64,000 nucleotides of DNA from Halomonas alkalisoli (lineage in GTDB: Bacteria; Pseudomonadota; Gammaproteobacteria; Pseudomonadales; Halomonadaceae): assembly GCF_021412585.1 (NCBI RefSeq), contig NZ_JAKCMI010000047.1:1-64000 (forward strand). Reading direction: 5' to 3'. Each line of letters begins with the position of its first letter. Within the stretch, counting starts at the first letter, position 1. Below are positions 15,041-24,948 of the stretch, one piece after another. The translations under genes and the position numbers were made by a program. Under the pieces are notes generated by a model that was not told the origin of the DNA, made no database searches, and was given only the letters and a program-made list of their open reading frames with translations.

Positions 15041-17118
15041 GCCGACGCTCCCCTCATCTTCTCCCGCTTCTTCTGCTGGATGTAGGCCAGCGCTTCGGCG
15101 TAGCGCACCTCCATATGGTCATCGCTGTGAATCGAGGGCGGATGCCCCTTCTCCTTGGCGAAGGCGACGATCTTGGGCCACAGCACCACCGCCTCTTCCT
15201 CGCTCATTTGGGTGCGATTACTGACCACGGTATCCTGAATTGTCTTGAGGACCGGTGCCGTCAACGCCTTGGAGAGGATCTCGTAGGCCCCCTGGAAGGG
15301 GTTGATCTGGTTGATCAGGTCGATGTTGAGATGCTCGATGTTGACGAACTTCTCGCCGATCTTGAGGAACTGGCGATTGCCCTTGGGCTCGTTGTCACCG
15401 GACTCTCCACCAAGATCGCGTCCATCCGGGGCAGCACCTGGATCGACAGGCATGCTGTTCTCATCGGTGCCGTCGACCTGGCCGGGCTCATGGATCACGG
15501 CACCCTCGGGGAGATCCTCCTCGTTGAACAGGCCTCCTGTGGAACGAGCCCCCATGGTGGTGAGAACGGTCTCCCGCAGCACCTCTCTCTCGCTCTCATC
15601 AAGGTCAGGATGCAGCCGCTCAATGACCTTCGGCAGCTCCACCTCGTTGATGACTTCGGGTTCGGTAGTATCCGTCACCGCAGCAGCGGCCACTTCGGGC
15701 TTCTGGAGCAGTGCGGCGATGATGTCTTCCTGACCACCGGATTCCAGAATGCCCATCACCTTGTCGGAGACAGGTGACTGAGTGTCTTCAATGATCACGG
15801 TGCCCGGTTCGGCCTTCTCGCCCTCACGCATCCTGGAGCGAGGTTTGAACGACACGCTAGGGGCAAGCACCTGCTCCATCAGCAGCGAGACCGTAATCGC
15901 CTTGAGCAGGTTGTTGACGCTGACCTTCACGTCCTCGTCGTCGGCGTCTGGCTGTGCGATCAGGTTGGTGAACTGGGCGTGTGTCTTGCCCTCACTGTCA
16001 CGGGTCGCACGCCCGATGATCTGGACGATCTCGGTCATCGAGTTGCGATAGCCGATGGTCAGCACATGCTCGCAGAAGGGCCAGTCGAAGCCCTCCTTCG
16101 CCATGCCCAGGGCGATGATCACGTCGACATCCTCGGGACGCTCGACATTACGTAGATACTCTTGGACGTCCCGGCGGATCGGCGTATCGGTCACCAAATC
16201 GGCGACTTTGAGCAGGTGGCCCGAGGGATGACGAACAGTCACGATGCCAGTGCAGCTGTCCTGCACCTCGACGTCACCGAGCGCATCGAGAATATGGTCT
16301 ACCTCGCCGTATTTGTCCTGGGTGCTCTCGCCGCTGTTGACGTTGGGAATGTGGACGATGGTCTTCTTGTCAGGGTCCAGCACCTCGCGGATCGCGCTGA
16401 GGTAGCGGCCTTGGTAGAAGTGATAACCGATGCCCAAGGACTTTAGATAACGGTAGCCGTTGAGCTGCTCGTAGTAGGTGTAGGTCACCTTGTCGAAACG
16501 GGCTTCATCGTCAGGCAGCAGGATCGGTGCGGCATCGCCACGGAAGTAGCTGCCGGTCATAGCGACGATGTGGGCGGTGGACCCTTCCATCAGGCTGTCG
16601 ATCAACCCACCCAGGCGGTTGGCTTCGTCGACGGACACATGGTGGAACTCGTCGATGGCCACTAGGCAGTTGTCGAAGTCGGAGGACTTCAGCTTAGAGA
16701 AGGCGTAGCGCAGCGTGGCATGGGTACAAACCAATGTACGGTCGCTGGGATCGGCTAAGAAGCGACAGAAGGCGTCCACCTTGCCTGTGTCGTTACCAGC
16801 CCGGCACAGGTCGTTGCGATCCTCGACATGCCAGTCCCAGTGGAAGCCATGCGAGGTAAGATCGGTATCCTTGAACGACGCCCCGATGGACATCTCGGGA
16901 ACTGCCACGATGGCCTTGCGCAGGCCCAGGCGGTTGAGCTTGTGGAGGGCAAGAAACATAAGCGCCCGAGACTTGCCGGAGGCTGGCGGCGCCTTGAGCA
17001 GCAGATACTGGCTATCACGCTTCTCGTAGGCTCGAGCCTGCATCTCACGCATTCCCAGCTCGTTGCTGCTGGCACTCATGCCAGTGCGGGCGTATTCGAC
17101 CTTGATCAGCTCTGCCAT
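15037..17118 (-). CDS. SF2 (DEAD/DEAH-type) helicase
   Basis: A 693-residue superfamily 2 helicase. Walker A is APPASGKSR (43-51), Walker B is DEFH (156-159), motif III is MTGS (187-190) and motif VI is QIIGRATRD (366-374), as in the type I/III restriction helicase branch. The region after about 400 is acidic and unlike known domains, perhaps a partner-binding segment. The gene starts three bases after the methylase stop and overlaps the next gene by four bases. It probably translocates on DNA in a complex with the methylase and GIY-YIG protein. No nuclease motif is seen within it. Confidence 0.85.
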   Translation of the reverse strand: MAELIKVEYARTGMSASSNELGMREMQARAYEKRDSQYLLLKAPPASGKSRALMFLALHKLNRLGLRKAIVAVPEMSIGASFKDTDLTSHGFHWDWHVEDRNDLCRAGNDTGKVDAFCRFLADPSDRTLVCTHATLRYAFSKLKSSDFDNCLVAIDEFHHVSVDEANRLGGLIDSLMEGSTAHIVAMTGSYFRGDAAPILLPDDEARFDKVTYTYYEQLNGYRYLKSLGIGYHFYQGRYLSAIREVLDPDKKTIVHIPNVNSGESTQDKYGEVDHILDALGDVEVQDSCTGIVTVRHPSGHLLKVADLVTDTPIRRDVQEYLRNVERPEDVDVIIALGMAKEGFDWPFCEHVLTIGYRNSMTEIVQIIGRATRDSEGKTHAQFTNLIAQPDADDEDVKVSVNNLLKAITVSLLMEQVLAPSVSFKPRSRMREGEKAEPGTVIIEDTQSPVSDKVMGILESGGQEDIIAALLQKPEVAAAAVTDTTEPEVINEVELPKVIERLHPDLDESEREVLRETVLTTMGARSTGGLFNEEDLPEGAVIHEPGQVDGTDENSMPVDPGAAPDGRDLGGESGDNEPKGNRQFLKIGEKFVNIEHLNIDLINQINPFQGAYEILSKALTAPVLKTIQDTVVSNRTQMSEEEAVVLWPKIVAFAKEKGHPPSIHSDDHMEVRYAEALAYIQQKKREKMRGASA

Positions 17119-17121
17119 GCC

Positions 17122-19860
17122 CTAGCCCTCCGTCGTGGCGACTTTGCGAGATGTTGTTCCACCAACCTTGGCCGCTTTCTCGGCCTTAATCAGCTCTTCG
17201 TAGCGGGCCAGAAGATACTCTTGACGCTCGGCGGTATCGCGGAACGGACGGTCGCGGTAGAGCTTCTCCACAGCGCGATCCAGTGCTTGATGGGCCTCCA
17301 GCAAGTTCTCGGGCATTTTGTCGGGGTCGTAGAGCTGCGCCATCGTGTTTTCAGGATGGGTAGCACGGGCAAGGATCACCGCACGGCCCAGCTTCTCGAT
17401 TTCTTGACGCTGATGCTCGGATGCTTCGGGCCATGGGAAGGTGTTGTAAACCAACGATGCCGAGTAACGGTAATCGCTTTTCAGACGCCCACCTACCAGT
17501 CGCAGCCAATCCATGTGCATCTGAGTGGAGAGAATGGCGAAATCGTAGAGAGTTCCACCTGGAATCATCTGTACCAGGTCTGTAGTGACGACAGTATGAT
17601 CGAACATCCCAACCGGGGCGTAATTACGCCTTTCAGAAGTTACCCTGGGAACCAATAAATAGGTTCCTTGACGAGGATGTCGGTTTTGACCAAAAAGATG
17701 AGGTGTGCCGGCAATTCGTCGGGTGTCGGCCTTTTTGCTAGCGGCGCGCATTTTACGAACTAGCTCAACACGCTCACGAACGGCAGGCACTGCATCAATC
17801 ACTTCTTGTCCCGCATCCACCAACCACAAGCACCAGCGTTCGTGGCCTTGCAAGAACTCTTTCGAACCCATTAAGCGCTTGATCCAAGAACCAATTTGAG
17901 GATCTTCCGAAATCAAGGCCTCTTTTTCCTCCACGCTTAAAATTAAATTTCCTCCATCAACAGGTTTGCTGCCGTTAACCATAGAGCTGGAGCAAAATAA
18001 AGGGCGGTTCCGGCTCGCGACAACTGTATTTGAACCTTCAAGAAGAAATGGACTGATATTCCTTACCACTCGCATCCGCCACTCGGCATCTAGTTTCTGG
18101 AATAGAAACTTCTCGTTTGGATTTTTTGTTAGCCCAATTATGACGACATGGACACCAGCGTTGGCTTGTGCGCTATTTTTCCAATTGAAGGTTTGGTAAG
18201 CAAAGCTGATCTCGACACCAAGCTCTAAGACGAAGGGCCACAGCATTGCCACCTGCTCACCCTGGCAAATTGAGTTAGTCGAAACAAACGCTAAACTTCC
18301 ATGTGCTCGGATATAGTGCGCACCTTTCCAAAAAAAGCTAGCCACATAGTCAAGATAGCGATGTTTCTTGAAGCCATAGAAGACCTTATCCATATCTTCG
18401 TTCTGCTCATCAGAACGGTAGCTAGCACCGCGATAAGGTGGGTTACCGCACACATAGGTCTCGACAGACTCGTCATTAGGGCATACGGTATTCCAACTTA
18501 ACTGGAGACTATTTCCAAGGATAAGATGTGCTGAATCTTTGAGCGGCAGCATTGGTTCGGAACGACCAAACTCTTCTGCAAAAAGCGTATTCATCTGATG
18601 TTCAGCAAGCCACAGTGAAAGTTGCGCCACTTCATGTGCAAAGTCAGCAATTTCAATGCCATAAAACTGGCTGAGACGAATCCCACTCATGAACATCTCT
18701 TGCTGTCCGGACACCTCCTGCAAAGCTCGGAACACCGCCATCTCCAACCGGCGAAGCTCCTTGTAGGAGATGATCAGGAAGTTACCCGACCCCATCGCCG
18801 GATCGAACACACGAATCCGCGTTAGCCGCTCCAGCAAGGCCTCCAACTTCTTTCGGTTGCCCATTGACTTACGCAGCTCATCGTAGAGCTTGTCAAGGAA
18901 TAGGGGACGAATCACCTTCAAGATGTTGGGCACGGAGGTGTAGTGCTGCCCCATGGCATCACGACTATCCTCATCCACAACAGCCTGGAACATCGAGCCG
19001 AAGATATCCGGATTAACGGCCTCCCACGCGAGCTGACCGCACTCGATCATCATCCGCCGACCCTTGCCGCGAATCTCGGGCACCAGAAGGTCGTCACGGA
19101 ACAGGCCACCGTTGACGTAAGGGAACTGGGAGATATGAGCAGGCAAGTCTGCCGGTCGCTCGTCCTCCGGCTGGTTCATCACTCGGAAAAGCTGGGCAAG
19201 CAACTCCGACAGACCCTCCCCGTTCTCACCGCTGGCCTCGGTGATCACATTGGTGAAGGCATTATTGGGGAAGATCCCGGTGTCATCGGCGAAGTAGCAG
19301 AAGAGCAGGCGAGTCAGGAAGACGTTGAGCCCATGCATCTGCTCTGGCGTGCTGAACTCGTTGACCTCCTTCAGACGATCGAACAGCCGACCCATCTTGG
19401 CAGCCGCCTTGAGGTCAGCGGACGCCTCCTCGAAGTGCTTCGTGCGCTCCAGGCCGGCCATCGGGGCGAAGAACAAGTATTGTGTGGCCAGCTCGCTGAA
19501 CCCGACCTCCAGACGCTCAGTCGTTTTGGTATCCAGCGCCGTCAGTTCACGGTAATCAGTCACCACCAGGAAGCGGCACTTGTGCCGAGCAGGCTCGTCC
19601 TCGTCAGCAAGCACCTGCAACGCCTCGTGGATGCTCTCCCCCTGCCGCACCGGCATAAAGTAGAGCCAGTTCTTCAGTGCGACGTGACCCTCGTCCTTGC
19701 GGCCGGCGACGTTGCGCTGCCCGCCGTTGCGGACCTGTGTGATGGTTGCCTTGGGGAACCCGTAGGCGTCGAGGAAGGCGTAGACGAACTCATCTGCATC
19801 GGCATCTGGCCGCGTCGCGGCAGTGAGGATGTCCATGCAATAGGTCTGGTCGAAGGCCAT
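17122..19860 (-). CDS. MmeI-like class I adenine-specific DNA methyltransferase
   Basis: A 912-residue protein from ATG 19860; a GTG at 19947 would add 29 poorly structured residues. N-terminal MmeI-like region (1-300), motif X-like GQHYTS (304-309), SAM-binding motif I FDPAMGSGNF (352-361), catalytic NPPY (473-476) for N6-adenine methylation, then a target-recognition region and C-terminal helices. Family members with an active N-terminus are type IIG enzymes with a PD-ExK nuclease. I see no clear ExK pair here, so it may only methylate and recognise DNA, leaving cleavage to another gene of the operon. The following helicase starts three bases after its stop. It sits 171 bases after the DUF262 gene. 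Confidence 0.85.
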   Translation of the reverse strand: MAFDQTYCMDILTAATRPDADADEFVYAFLDAYGFPKATITQVRNGGQRNVAGRKDEGHVALKNWLYFMPVRQGESIHEALQVLADEDEPARHKCRFLVVTDYRELTALDTKTTERLEVGFSELATQYLFFAPMAGLERTKHFEEASADLKAAAKMGRLFDRLKEVNEFSTPEQMHGLNVFLTRLLFCYFADDTGIFPNNAFTNVITEASGENGEGLSELLAQLFRVMNQPEDERPADLPAHISQFPYVNGGLFRDDLLVPEIRGKGRRMMIECGQLAWEAVNPDIFGSMFQAVVDEDSRDAMGQHYTSVPNILKVIRPLFLDKLYDELRKSMGNRKKLEALLERLTRIRVFDPAMGSGNFLIISYKELRRLEMAVFRALQEVSGQQEMFMSGIRLSQFYGIEIADFAHEVAQLSLWLAEHQMNTLFAEEFGRSEPMLPLKDSAHLILGNSLQLSWNTVCPNDESVETYVCGNPPYRGASYRSDEQNEDMDKVFYGFKKHRYLDYVASFFWKGAHYIRAHGSLAFVSTNSICQGEQVAMLWPFVLELGVEISFAYQTFNWKNSAQANAGVHVVIIGLTKNPNEKFLFQKLDAEWRMRVVRNISPFLLEGSNTVVASRNRPLFCSSSMVNGSKPVDGGNLILSVEEKEALISEDPQIGSWIKRLMGSKEFLQGHERWCLWLVDAGQEVIDAVPAVRERVELVRKMRAASKKADTRRIAGTPHLFGQNRHPRQGTYLLVPRVTSERRNYAPVGMFDHTVVTTDLVQMIPGGTLYDFAILSTQMHMDWLRLVGGRLKSDYRYSASLVYNTFPWPEASEHQRQEIEKLGRAVILARATHPENTMAQLYDPDKMPENLLEAHQALDRAVEKLYRDRPFRDTAERQEYLLARYEELIKAEKAAKVGGTTSRKVATTEG

Positions 19861-20031
19861 GCGCCCTGTGCTCCCTCCGTGATGGCTCTGGTGGAGCCTG
19901 TGACTCGTTATCCCATGAAGCCTACTTAGCTTGAACAAAGATGTCACGAATCAAAGACCCCGCTGACAAAGAAAGGCTGGATAAAAGCCCTAAAAACACC
20001 TCAGCTCAGGGGAGCTTTTGTATTATTCTGA

Positions 20032-22125
20032 CTAATCCATTTGCTCCTCCAGAGCTTGCCTTACTAACCCAATCACATAGGGTAGATCGCTCTCTGAAGC
20101 CAACCCAACTTCAACCTCCCCATTTCCCCATCTGCCAAGGCCTGCAACATCCCGTCCTAGCCCACGAGGATCCTCAAGGTTAGTGGCAGAAATATTCAAA
20201 GAGAGTAATAATCGCTTAGATTTCGGAATCACATCAACAAAGTTTGTCTCAGCCTTGAAAGCAATGTATAGCTTCTTAACGTCTTGATAGACACACGGAT
20301 CAAGGGCCAAAACCTCTTCGGAAAATTTATCGAAAAGTTCACGTAACGGCCCTACTGCTAATTGGGCATGATCCTCAAGGGCATATTCAGCACTTTCAGT
20401 CTGGGCGGGGCTACGGTAGGCGTCCAGAATGTCATCCCCAAGAGCAGGCATCTGCCACACTGATAGAGCCGACTCCGACAGACGAGCTGCACGCTTCTGT
20501 ATCTCCTCTTGATTCCATGCTTCAAGATGCCGAAGGTCACTATTTAGATGCAGCGGACTATGCGCAAAGCCGATTGGTTTACTGTCTATATCCGTTGCAT
20601 CCCGCTTATGCAGAAAAGGTTTATCTGAGTACGAGCTGTTATAAGCGGTCAAGGTCAGGTTGCCCAATGTATGCAGGTAGCTCTCCTGAATACTTTGCCA
20701 TTCGGGCCCCAGTTCTTGTTGCCACTCACGTGACAGCTTAGGATTCTGAGGCATCACATGCTCAACAGTGAATTCGTCGATAAGCACAGTTTCTTTACGA
20801 CCGTGGTTTTCCAGTCGACGCAGCCAATACCGCAGATTGCGAAAGTGGTAAAGATCTCGCTCACGCAAGGACGTTTGGAATTCACTATTGCTTGGAAAGC
20901 GACGATATGACGGCAACAACATAAAGGCTGCCTTAACGCTTTCTAAGTAACGATCCTTTCGCAAGCTATGCGTAAAACGTGCAAATGTCCGGTTCAAAGA
21001 ATTCGTGGGGATTCCACAGACCGCACGCCGAAAGACGTAACTCTCAATCAACCTTACGATCTTTTCCAGCTCCCAAGTGGAAAGCAGCTGGTTTTGCTTG
21101 TAGTCATGGTAGACCTCAAGCAACAGAGGATAGGCAACGTCGACCTTCAGCTCCCTCAAATCTTTGAATGCCTTCTTTAGGTTGGGCTCTGATTCCTTAC
21201 CCAAGGCCATTGCGCAATAGTGGTTGGCATAGGTATGCACCTCCTTGACCAGGTCACGAATAGAGCCATCGTAACCTGCCGCGTACTTCTTGAAAGCAGC
21301 ATATACCTTGTTGATATTAGGGATGTCGTTGGTGACCGCCGTAAGGTAGTGGCGCATGAAACTGTCGAAGTGACGGGCATACGCCGCTTGACCGAAGCCA
21401 TCCTCCATAGCCCGCCAGTAGTGCGTGTACAGAGACTCCTGCTCACTAGGCTCCTGGCCCATTAAGACAAAATTTCGGATGAGGTCGGCCTGGCTAAGGT
21501 CCAAACCAGTGGAGTTCATGCTCTCGAAGACAAGCTGAGGGTTGTCTCGTTGCCGTTCCAAGGCAACCGCTACGATCTCCAGCTTGGAGAGGCCTAAATA
21601 TACGGCATCTAAATGTTCAGGGTTGTTTTCGAACCACTCCTTGAAGAACTCATAGTTCGCAATCACACGAGAGCTGTGCGGATCCGGCATTGGCAGATCA
21701 TCGATGAGGGAGATCAGTGTAGGCCGATCAATATCTGACAAAACGACCTTGTAAAGCATCTCGCCAGTTTCATTGGGATTGATCAAGAAGCGTCGACGTA
21801 GTGCATCAGCCTGATTGGCTGCCTGGCCGTCAACAAGGTGGCGGTAAAGCGCCAAGAGCATCAGCGTAACCGTGGTCAGGCGCTGTTGCCCATCGATCAC
21901 CATGAGTGGCTCTTGCTTCACGAGAATCGACTGAGCACGCTCAACGTATACGATGGTACCCAGGAAATGGGTGGAGGCCTGCTCATTAATGCCCACGGCC
22001 AAGACATCATTGAGCAACTGGCGACACTGGGCCTCGCCCCACGCGTAATTCCGCTGGTAAATAGGGATACGGAACTGCCGTGGTTTCTCCAGCACCTCCA
22101 TCAGATTGGCTTCAGATGCTTTCAT
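20032..22125 (-). CDS. DUF262/DUF1524 GmrSD-like protein with C-terminal DUF5655-like domain
   Basis: A 697-residue protein. The N-terminal DUF262 (ParB-like, GmrS type) shows IPIYQRNYAW (20-29), DGQQRLTT (78-85) and FESMNSTGLDLSQADLIRNF (200-219). DUF1524 (GmrD type, His-Me/HNH finger) shows EHVMPQ (455-460), LGNLTL (487-492) and Asn496. The last about 100 residues (LYIAFKAETNFVDV ... GLGRWGNGEVEV) resemble DUF5655. GmrSD enzymes use a nucleotide-dependent S domain and an HNH D domain to cleave modified phage DNA. ATG 22125 has AAGGAGGG just upstream. It could work alone as a type IV system or with the methylase genes downstream. Confidence 0.88.
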   Translation of the reverse strand: MKASEANLMEVLEKPRQFRIPIYQRNYAWGEAQCRQLLNDVLAVGINEQASTHFLGTIVYVERAQSILVKQEPLMVIDGQQRLTTVTLMLLALYRHLVDGQAANQADALRRRFLINPNETGEMLYKVVLSDIDRPTLISLIDDLPMPDPHSSRVIANYEFFKEWFENNPEHLDAVYLGLSKLEIVAVALERQRDNPQLVFESMNSTGLDLSQADLIRNFVLMGQEPSEQESLYTHYWRAMEDGFGQAAYARHFDSFMRHYLTAVTNDIPNINKVYAAFKKYAAGYDGSIRDLVKEVHTYANHYCAMALGKESEPNLKKAFKDLRELKVDVAYPLLLEVYHDYKQNQLLSTWELEKIVRLIESYVFRRAVCGIPTNSLNRTFARFTHSLRKDRYLESVKAAFMLLPSYRRFPSNSEFQTSLRERDLYHFRNLRYWLRRLENHGRKETVLIDEFTVEHVMPQNPKLSREWQQELGPEWQSIQESYLHTLGNLTLTAYNSSYSDKPFLHKRDATDIDSKPIGFAHSPLHLNSDLRHLEAWNQEEIQKRAARLSESALSVWQMPALGDDILDAYRSPAQTESAEYALEDHAQLAVGPLRELFDKFSEEVLALDPCVYQDVKKLYIAFKAETNFVDVIPKSKRLLLSLNISATNLEDPRGLGRDVAGLGRWGNGEVEVGLASESDLPYVIGLVRQALEEQMD

Positions 22126-22304
22126 GTGCCCTCCTTTTGCGATACCTTGAAATCTACAGCCTTTCGACAGGAGCTGCCACTGATCTCAACCTAATCGACC
22201 TCTTGCCTGGAGGAACACTTCGCGAATGGTCAGGGCACGAGCATTCAGGGATACATAGATATCTGCTGCCAGCCTCCTCATTTATCTTAAGCCACGTCCA
22301 AAAC

Positions 22305-22790
22305 TCACTTTGGCGGAAGAGGTTGATCAAAAAACGCAACCTTCTCTTGACTGGCTCGTTCCGACAGCGCCTTTACCGCTTCCTGCCTATCAACAGGTCT
22401 TTTTAGGTTGCTAATATTTACCTTTTCATAATATGCATTATATAGCATTTGAATAATTTTCTCTTGCAACATGGAGTTTTCTTTTTTCAATGAGCCAACT
22501 TCCGCTTTCAGCTTTTTAACTTGCTCCCTTGCCTCATTTAAAAGCTGATCGTCCACATCTTTTACAGCGCTATTATCTTTTTGATCCCTATAGCGCTCTC
22601 TCGCAGCCTCTACCCGTTGCTTTACCTCAGGGTAGTCTTTCATCAAGTTATAGATCGTTCCCTTGCTTAACTTATTAAAGTTTAGCACCTTTGCAACATG
22701 AGCCACAAAGGCTTCCATGCTGAATTTTCCCTCCCAGTGATCAATCTCCCTCTTTAGGACCTCAACATCCTTACTCGTGAACTTAGACAT
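22305..22790 (-). CDS. Small coiled-coil protein of the recombinase module
   Basis: A 161-residue basic, helical protein. The N-terminal half has a KFSMEAFVAHVAKVLNFNKLSKGTIYNLM stretch that looks like a helix-turn-helix; residues about 65-115 form a predicted coiled coil (LLNEAREQVKKLKAEVGSLKKENSMLQEKI). It overlaps the end of the third recombinase gene by 8 bases, so it belongs to the same translation unit. By position and size it resembles TnpC of Tn554-like elements or GmtX of gamma-mobile-trio elements. It probably orients or regulates the recombinases. Family assignment is inference. Confidence 0.65.
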   Translation of the reverse strand: MSKFTSKDVEVLKREIDHWEGKFSMEAFVAHVAKVLNFNKLSKGTIYNLMKDYPEVKQRVEAARERYRDQKDNSAVKDVDDQLLNEAREQVKKLKAEVGSLKKENSMLQEKIIQMLYNAYYEKVNISNLKRPVDRQEAVKALSERASQEKVAFFDQPLPPK

Positions 22791-24948
22791 TAGAAATACC
22801 TATCAAACTAAGAATTGAGTCTGATCCGATAATATCTTGATCCCGAGGCTCACGATCCACGCCACGAGATATCAAGACCCTTTCAACGGGGTCTGGGTCA
22901 TGCTCAGGCGGAATTGAAACAATCGCTCCATCTGGAACACTCTCATCCTCCAGGATACGAACCACAGTCTCTGCGGTTGTCAACCCAACTGCAAGCTCTT
23001 GGATTTTCTTCGATACCTCCTGAAAGTCTTGCCTATGCTTCTCCTCCCAGATATCAGCACCATGTACCTCGCTCTCTACTGCTTTTTTGGCCCTCTCAAA
23101 CTGGAGTTTTAAAAAGTCTCGATGTTGCTTGAGATTTTCAAGTTTCTTCTCATCCCCTTTCACACACTTATGCTCTTTACATGTTAAACACTGGTGGGCC
23201 TTAAGACATGGGCTTTGGGCCCAGTCAGTCGTACAAAACCCATACAAAGTAGATTGCGCAGCACCCACCATCAGTTTGCCTAAGTCAATGAATGCAACTG
23301 GTTGGTTCATCCTAACTAGTTCAATGGCAGAAGGACGTTTTTTTAAATTGGCGAGAGCAACAGCGGGGTCAGAACTAAACTCTGGCACCATTACAGTCTT
23401 TGATGGCTCACGAATCTCTTCCTTTGTCCGCAAGTCATAGTGCGCGTTTTGTTTAATATCTACACGAGCAGCCCAATGTGCTATGGTCCAATCATCCATA
23501 CCTGCCCGCTCAGCTACAGTAGACAACCAAACACGAATCTGATGTGAAGTTAATTTTATGTTTTCACCATCATCATTCACCTTGCCCATCCGCTCAAAGA
23601 TAGAAGGAACTTTTGCAGTGTTCGTAACACGGCCACGTAATTGATCGTTGAGACGGTTGACATCTAAGGTGGCCCAAGAGAAATGGGAGACACTCTTTTG
23701 CTTATTAAACTGCTTGTCACAGTGAATAATCAAAGAATCCCATAATGGCTTATCTGAATCACCTGCTTTTGGCTGCTCCATCTCACCCTTAGAAAAACGT
23801 TCGCCGAAGTACCTACGTTGAACTTCCTGAGCAAGAGTTTTATAGGTAACATGCCCATTGGCATCTAAGCACTTGTTCACCCATGGGCCGACCTTCCTCC
23901 AAGCTGTAGGGCTGTCAACCTTACATTTATCAGACATCGCAATTCCCATTGCCGCACTGACCTGATGCGACGACAAACGCTGACTACGAGGATAATCTTT
24001 CGAAGTCAAGCATCCCTCATGATGAAAAAACTCTCCTGGATTGTCATACGCAAATCTAGCAGCCTTCCGTGCTGGCTCACCAATATTAATTAAGCGCCTC
24101 ACGGCCTCTCGAACAGACGGCTCTAGCAGCTTAGGCACAACTTTCGAGTAAGCACCATAGCCTTTCTTACCATGCCACCTAACGTATAAATTTCCATCAC
24201 GCTCTATCAAGCAATCAGTCGTAAGTGATGAAAGCTCACCTGCTCGGCTCGGTGCAAACATTAGCATTACAATCACGGAAGACCAAAACACATCCTCTTC
24301 AGCCTCTGCCTGTGCAAAACAGTCCGCCAGCGATGTGATTTCATGAAGAGTAGGCAAACGCTTCTCTTGCCACTTAACAGATTCAGAATCCGTCCTAATA
24401 GCCTTTGCAAGGGGTTTACGGTGCGGGCTTTTCCATTCAGGCAATCCGGGCACAAAACCTTTATCCCTTATGAATGAATAAATTGATACAAGAGCACCAC
24501 CCACTTTATATCTAACATCTGGATTGTCGTAGCGAGACATCAAAGCCTTACTTGCTTTTTGCTGTACCACACCATCGACATTTAGTATGTCTGGGATTCC
24601 ACCGAGACGCTCGTCCAAGAGGGCATCATGAAGGATCTTGAACGCATACATAGGAAAGTTTCCTATTGATGTCGTCTCCCTTATTGTCTGGTTATATCTT
24701 ACATACGCTTTAACTTGAGAAAGAAACGGCTCCAGGAATGCGTCTTCATCTTTTGGGTAGCTGGGATTTGCCACTCCATGTCGAGTAAACGCAGCAGCAC
24801 GCTTCCCGGTTCTAGTATGCTTCCAAACCAAATCTTCCCAATTATATATTGCCAACTCATCACGGCAATGGCGTATAAACTCACCTATATTCTGTTGTGC
24901 AGACAACTCCGCTTTAGGGACAAAGTGCGCGATAGTGTTCATTGACAC
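22783..24948 (-). CDS. Large tyrosine recombinase (third of module)
   Basis: A 721-residue phage integrase-type recombinase. Catalytic signature: Arg235 in PSRAGELSSL, HQIR (469-472), His491 in AHWAARVD and Tyr504 in QNAHYD. After the catalytic domain there is a Cys cluster (Cys572, 581, 587, 590, 595) that may bind zinc, followed by a coiled coil. It overlaps the preceding gene by 10 bases. Comparable large members occur as TnpB in Tn554 elements and GmtZ (VPA1269-like) in gamma-mobile-trio elements. It should act with its two partners in element integration and excision. Confidence 0.85.
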   Translation of the reverse strand: MSMNTIAHFVPKAELSAQQNIGEFIRHCRDELAIYNWEDLVWKHTRTGKRAAAFTRHGVANPSYPKDEDAFLEPFLSQVKAYVRYNQTIRETTSIGNFPMYAFKILHDALLDERLGGIPDILNVDGVVQQKASKALMSRYDNPDVRYKVGGALVSIYSFIRDKGFVPGLPEWKSPHRKPLAKAIRTDSESVKWQEKRLPTLHEITSLADCFAQAEAEEDVFWSSVIVMLMFAPSRAGELSSLTTDCLIERDGNLYVRWHGKKGYGAYSKVVPKLLEPSVREAVRRLINIGEPARKAARFAYDNPGEFFHHEGCLTSKDYPRSQRLSSHQVSAAMGIAMSDKCKVDSPTAWRKVGPWVNKCLDANGHVTYKTLAQEVQRRYFGERFSKGEMEQPKAGDSDKPLWDSLIIHCDKQFNKQKSVSHFSWATLDVNRLNDQLRGRVTNTAKVPSIFERMGKVNDDGENIKLTSHQIRVWLSTVAERAGMDDWTIAHWAARVDIKQNAHYDLRTKEEIREPSKTVMVPEFSSDPAVALANLKKRPSAIELVRMNQPVAFIDLGKLMVGAAQSTLYGFCTTDWAQSPCLKAHQCLTCKEHKCVKGDEKKLENLKQHRDFLKLQFERAKKAVESEVHGADIWEEKHRQDFQEVSKKIQELAVGLTTAETVVRILEDESVPDGAIVSIPPEHDPDPVERVLISRGVDREPRDQDIIGSDSILSLIGISNV

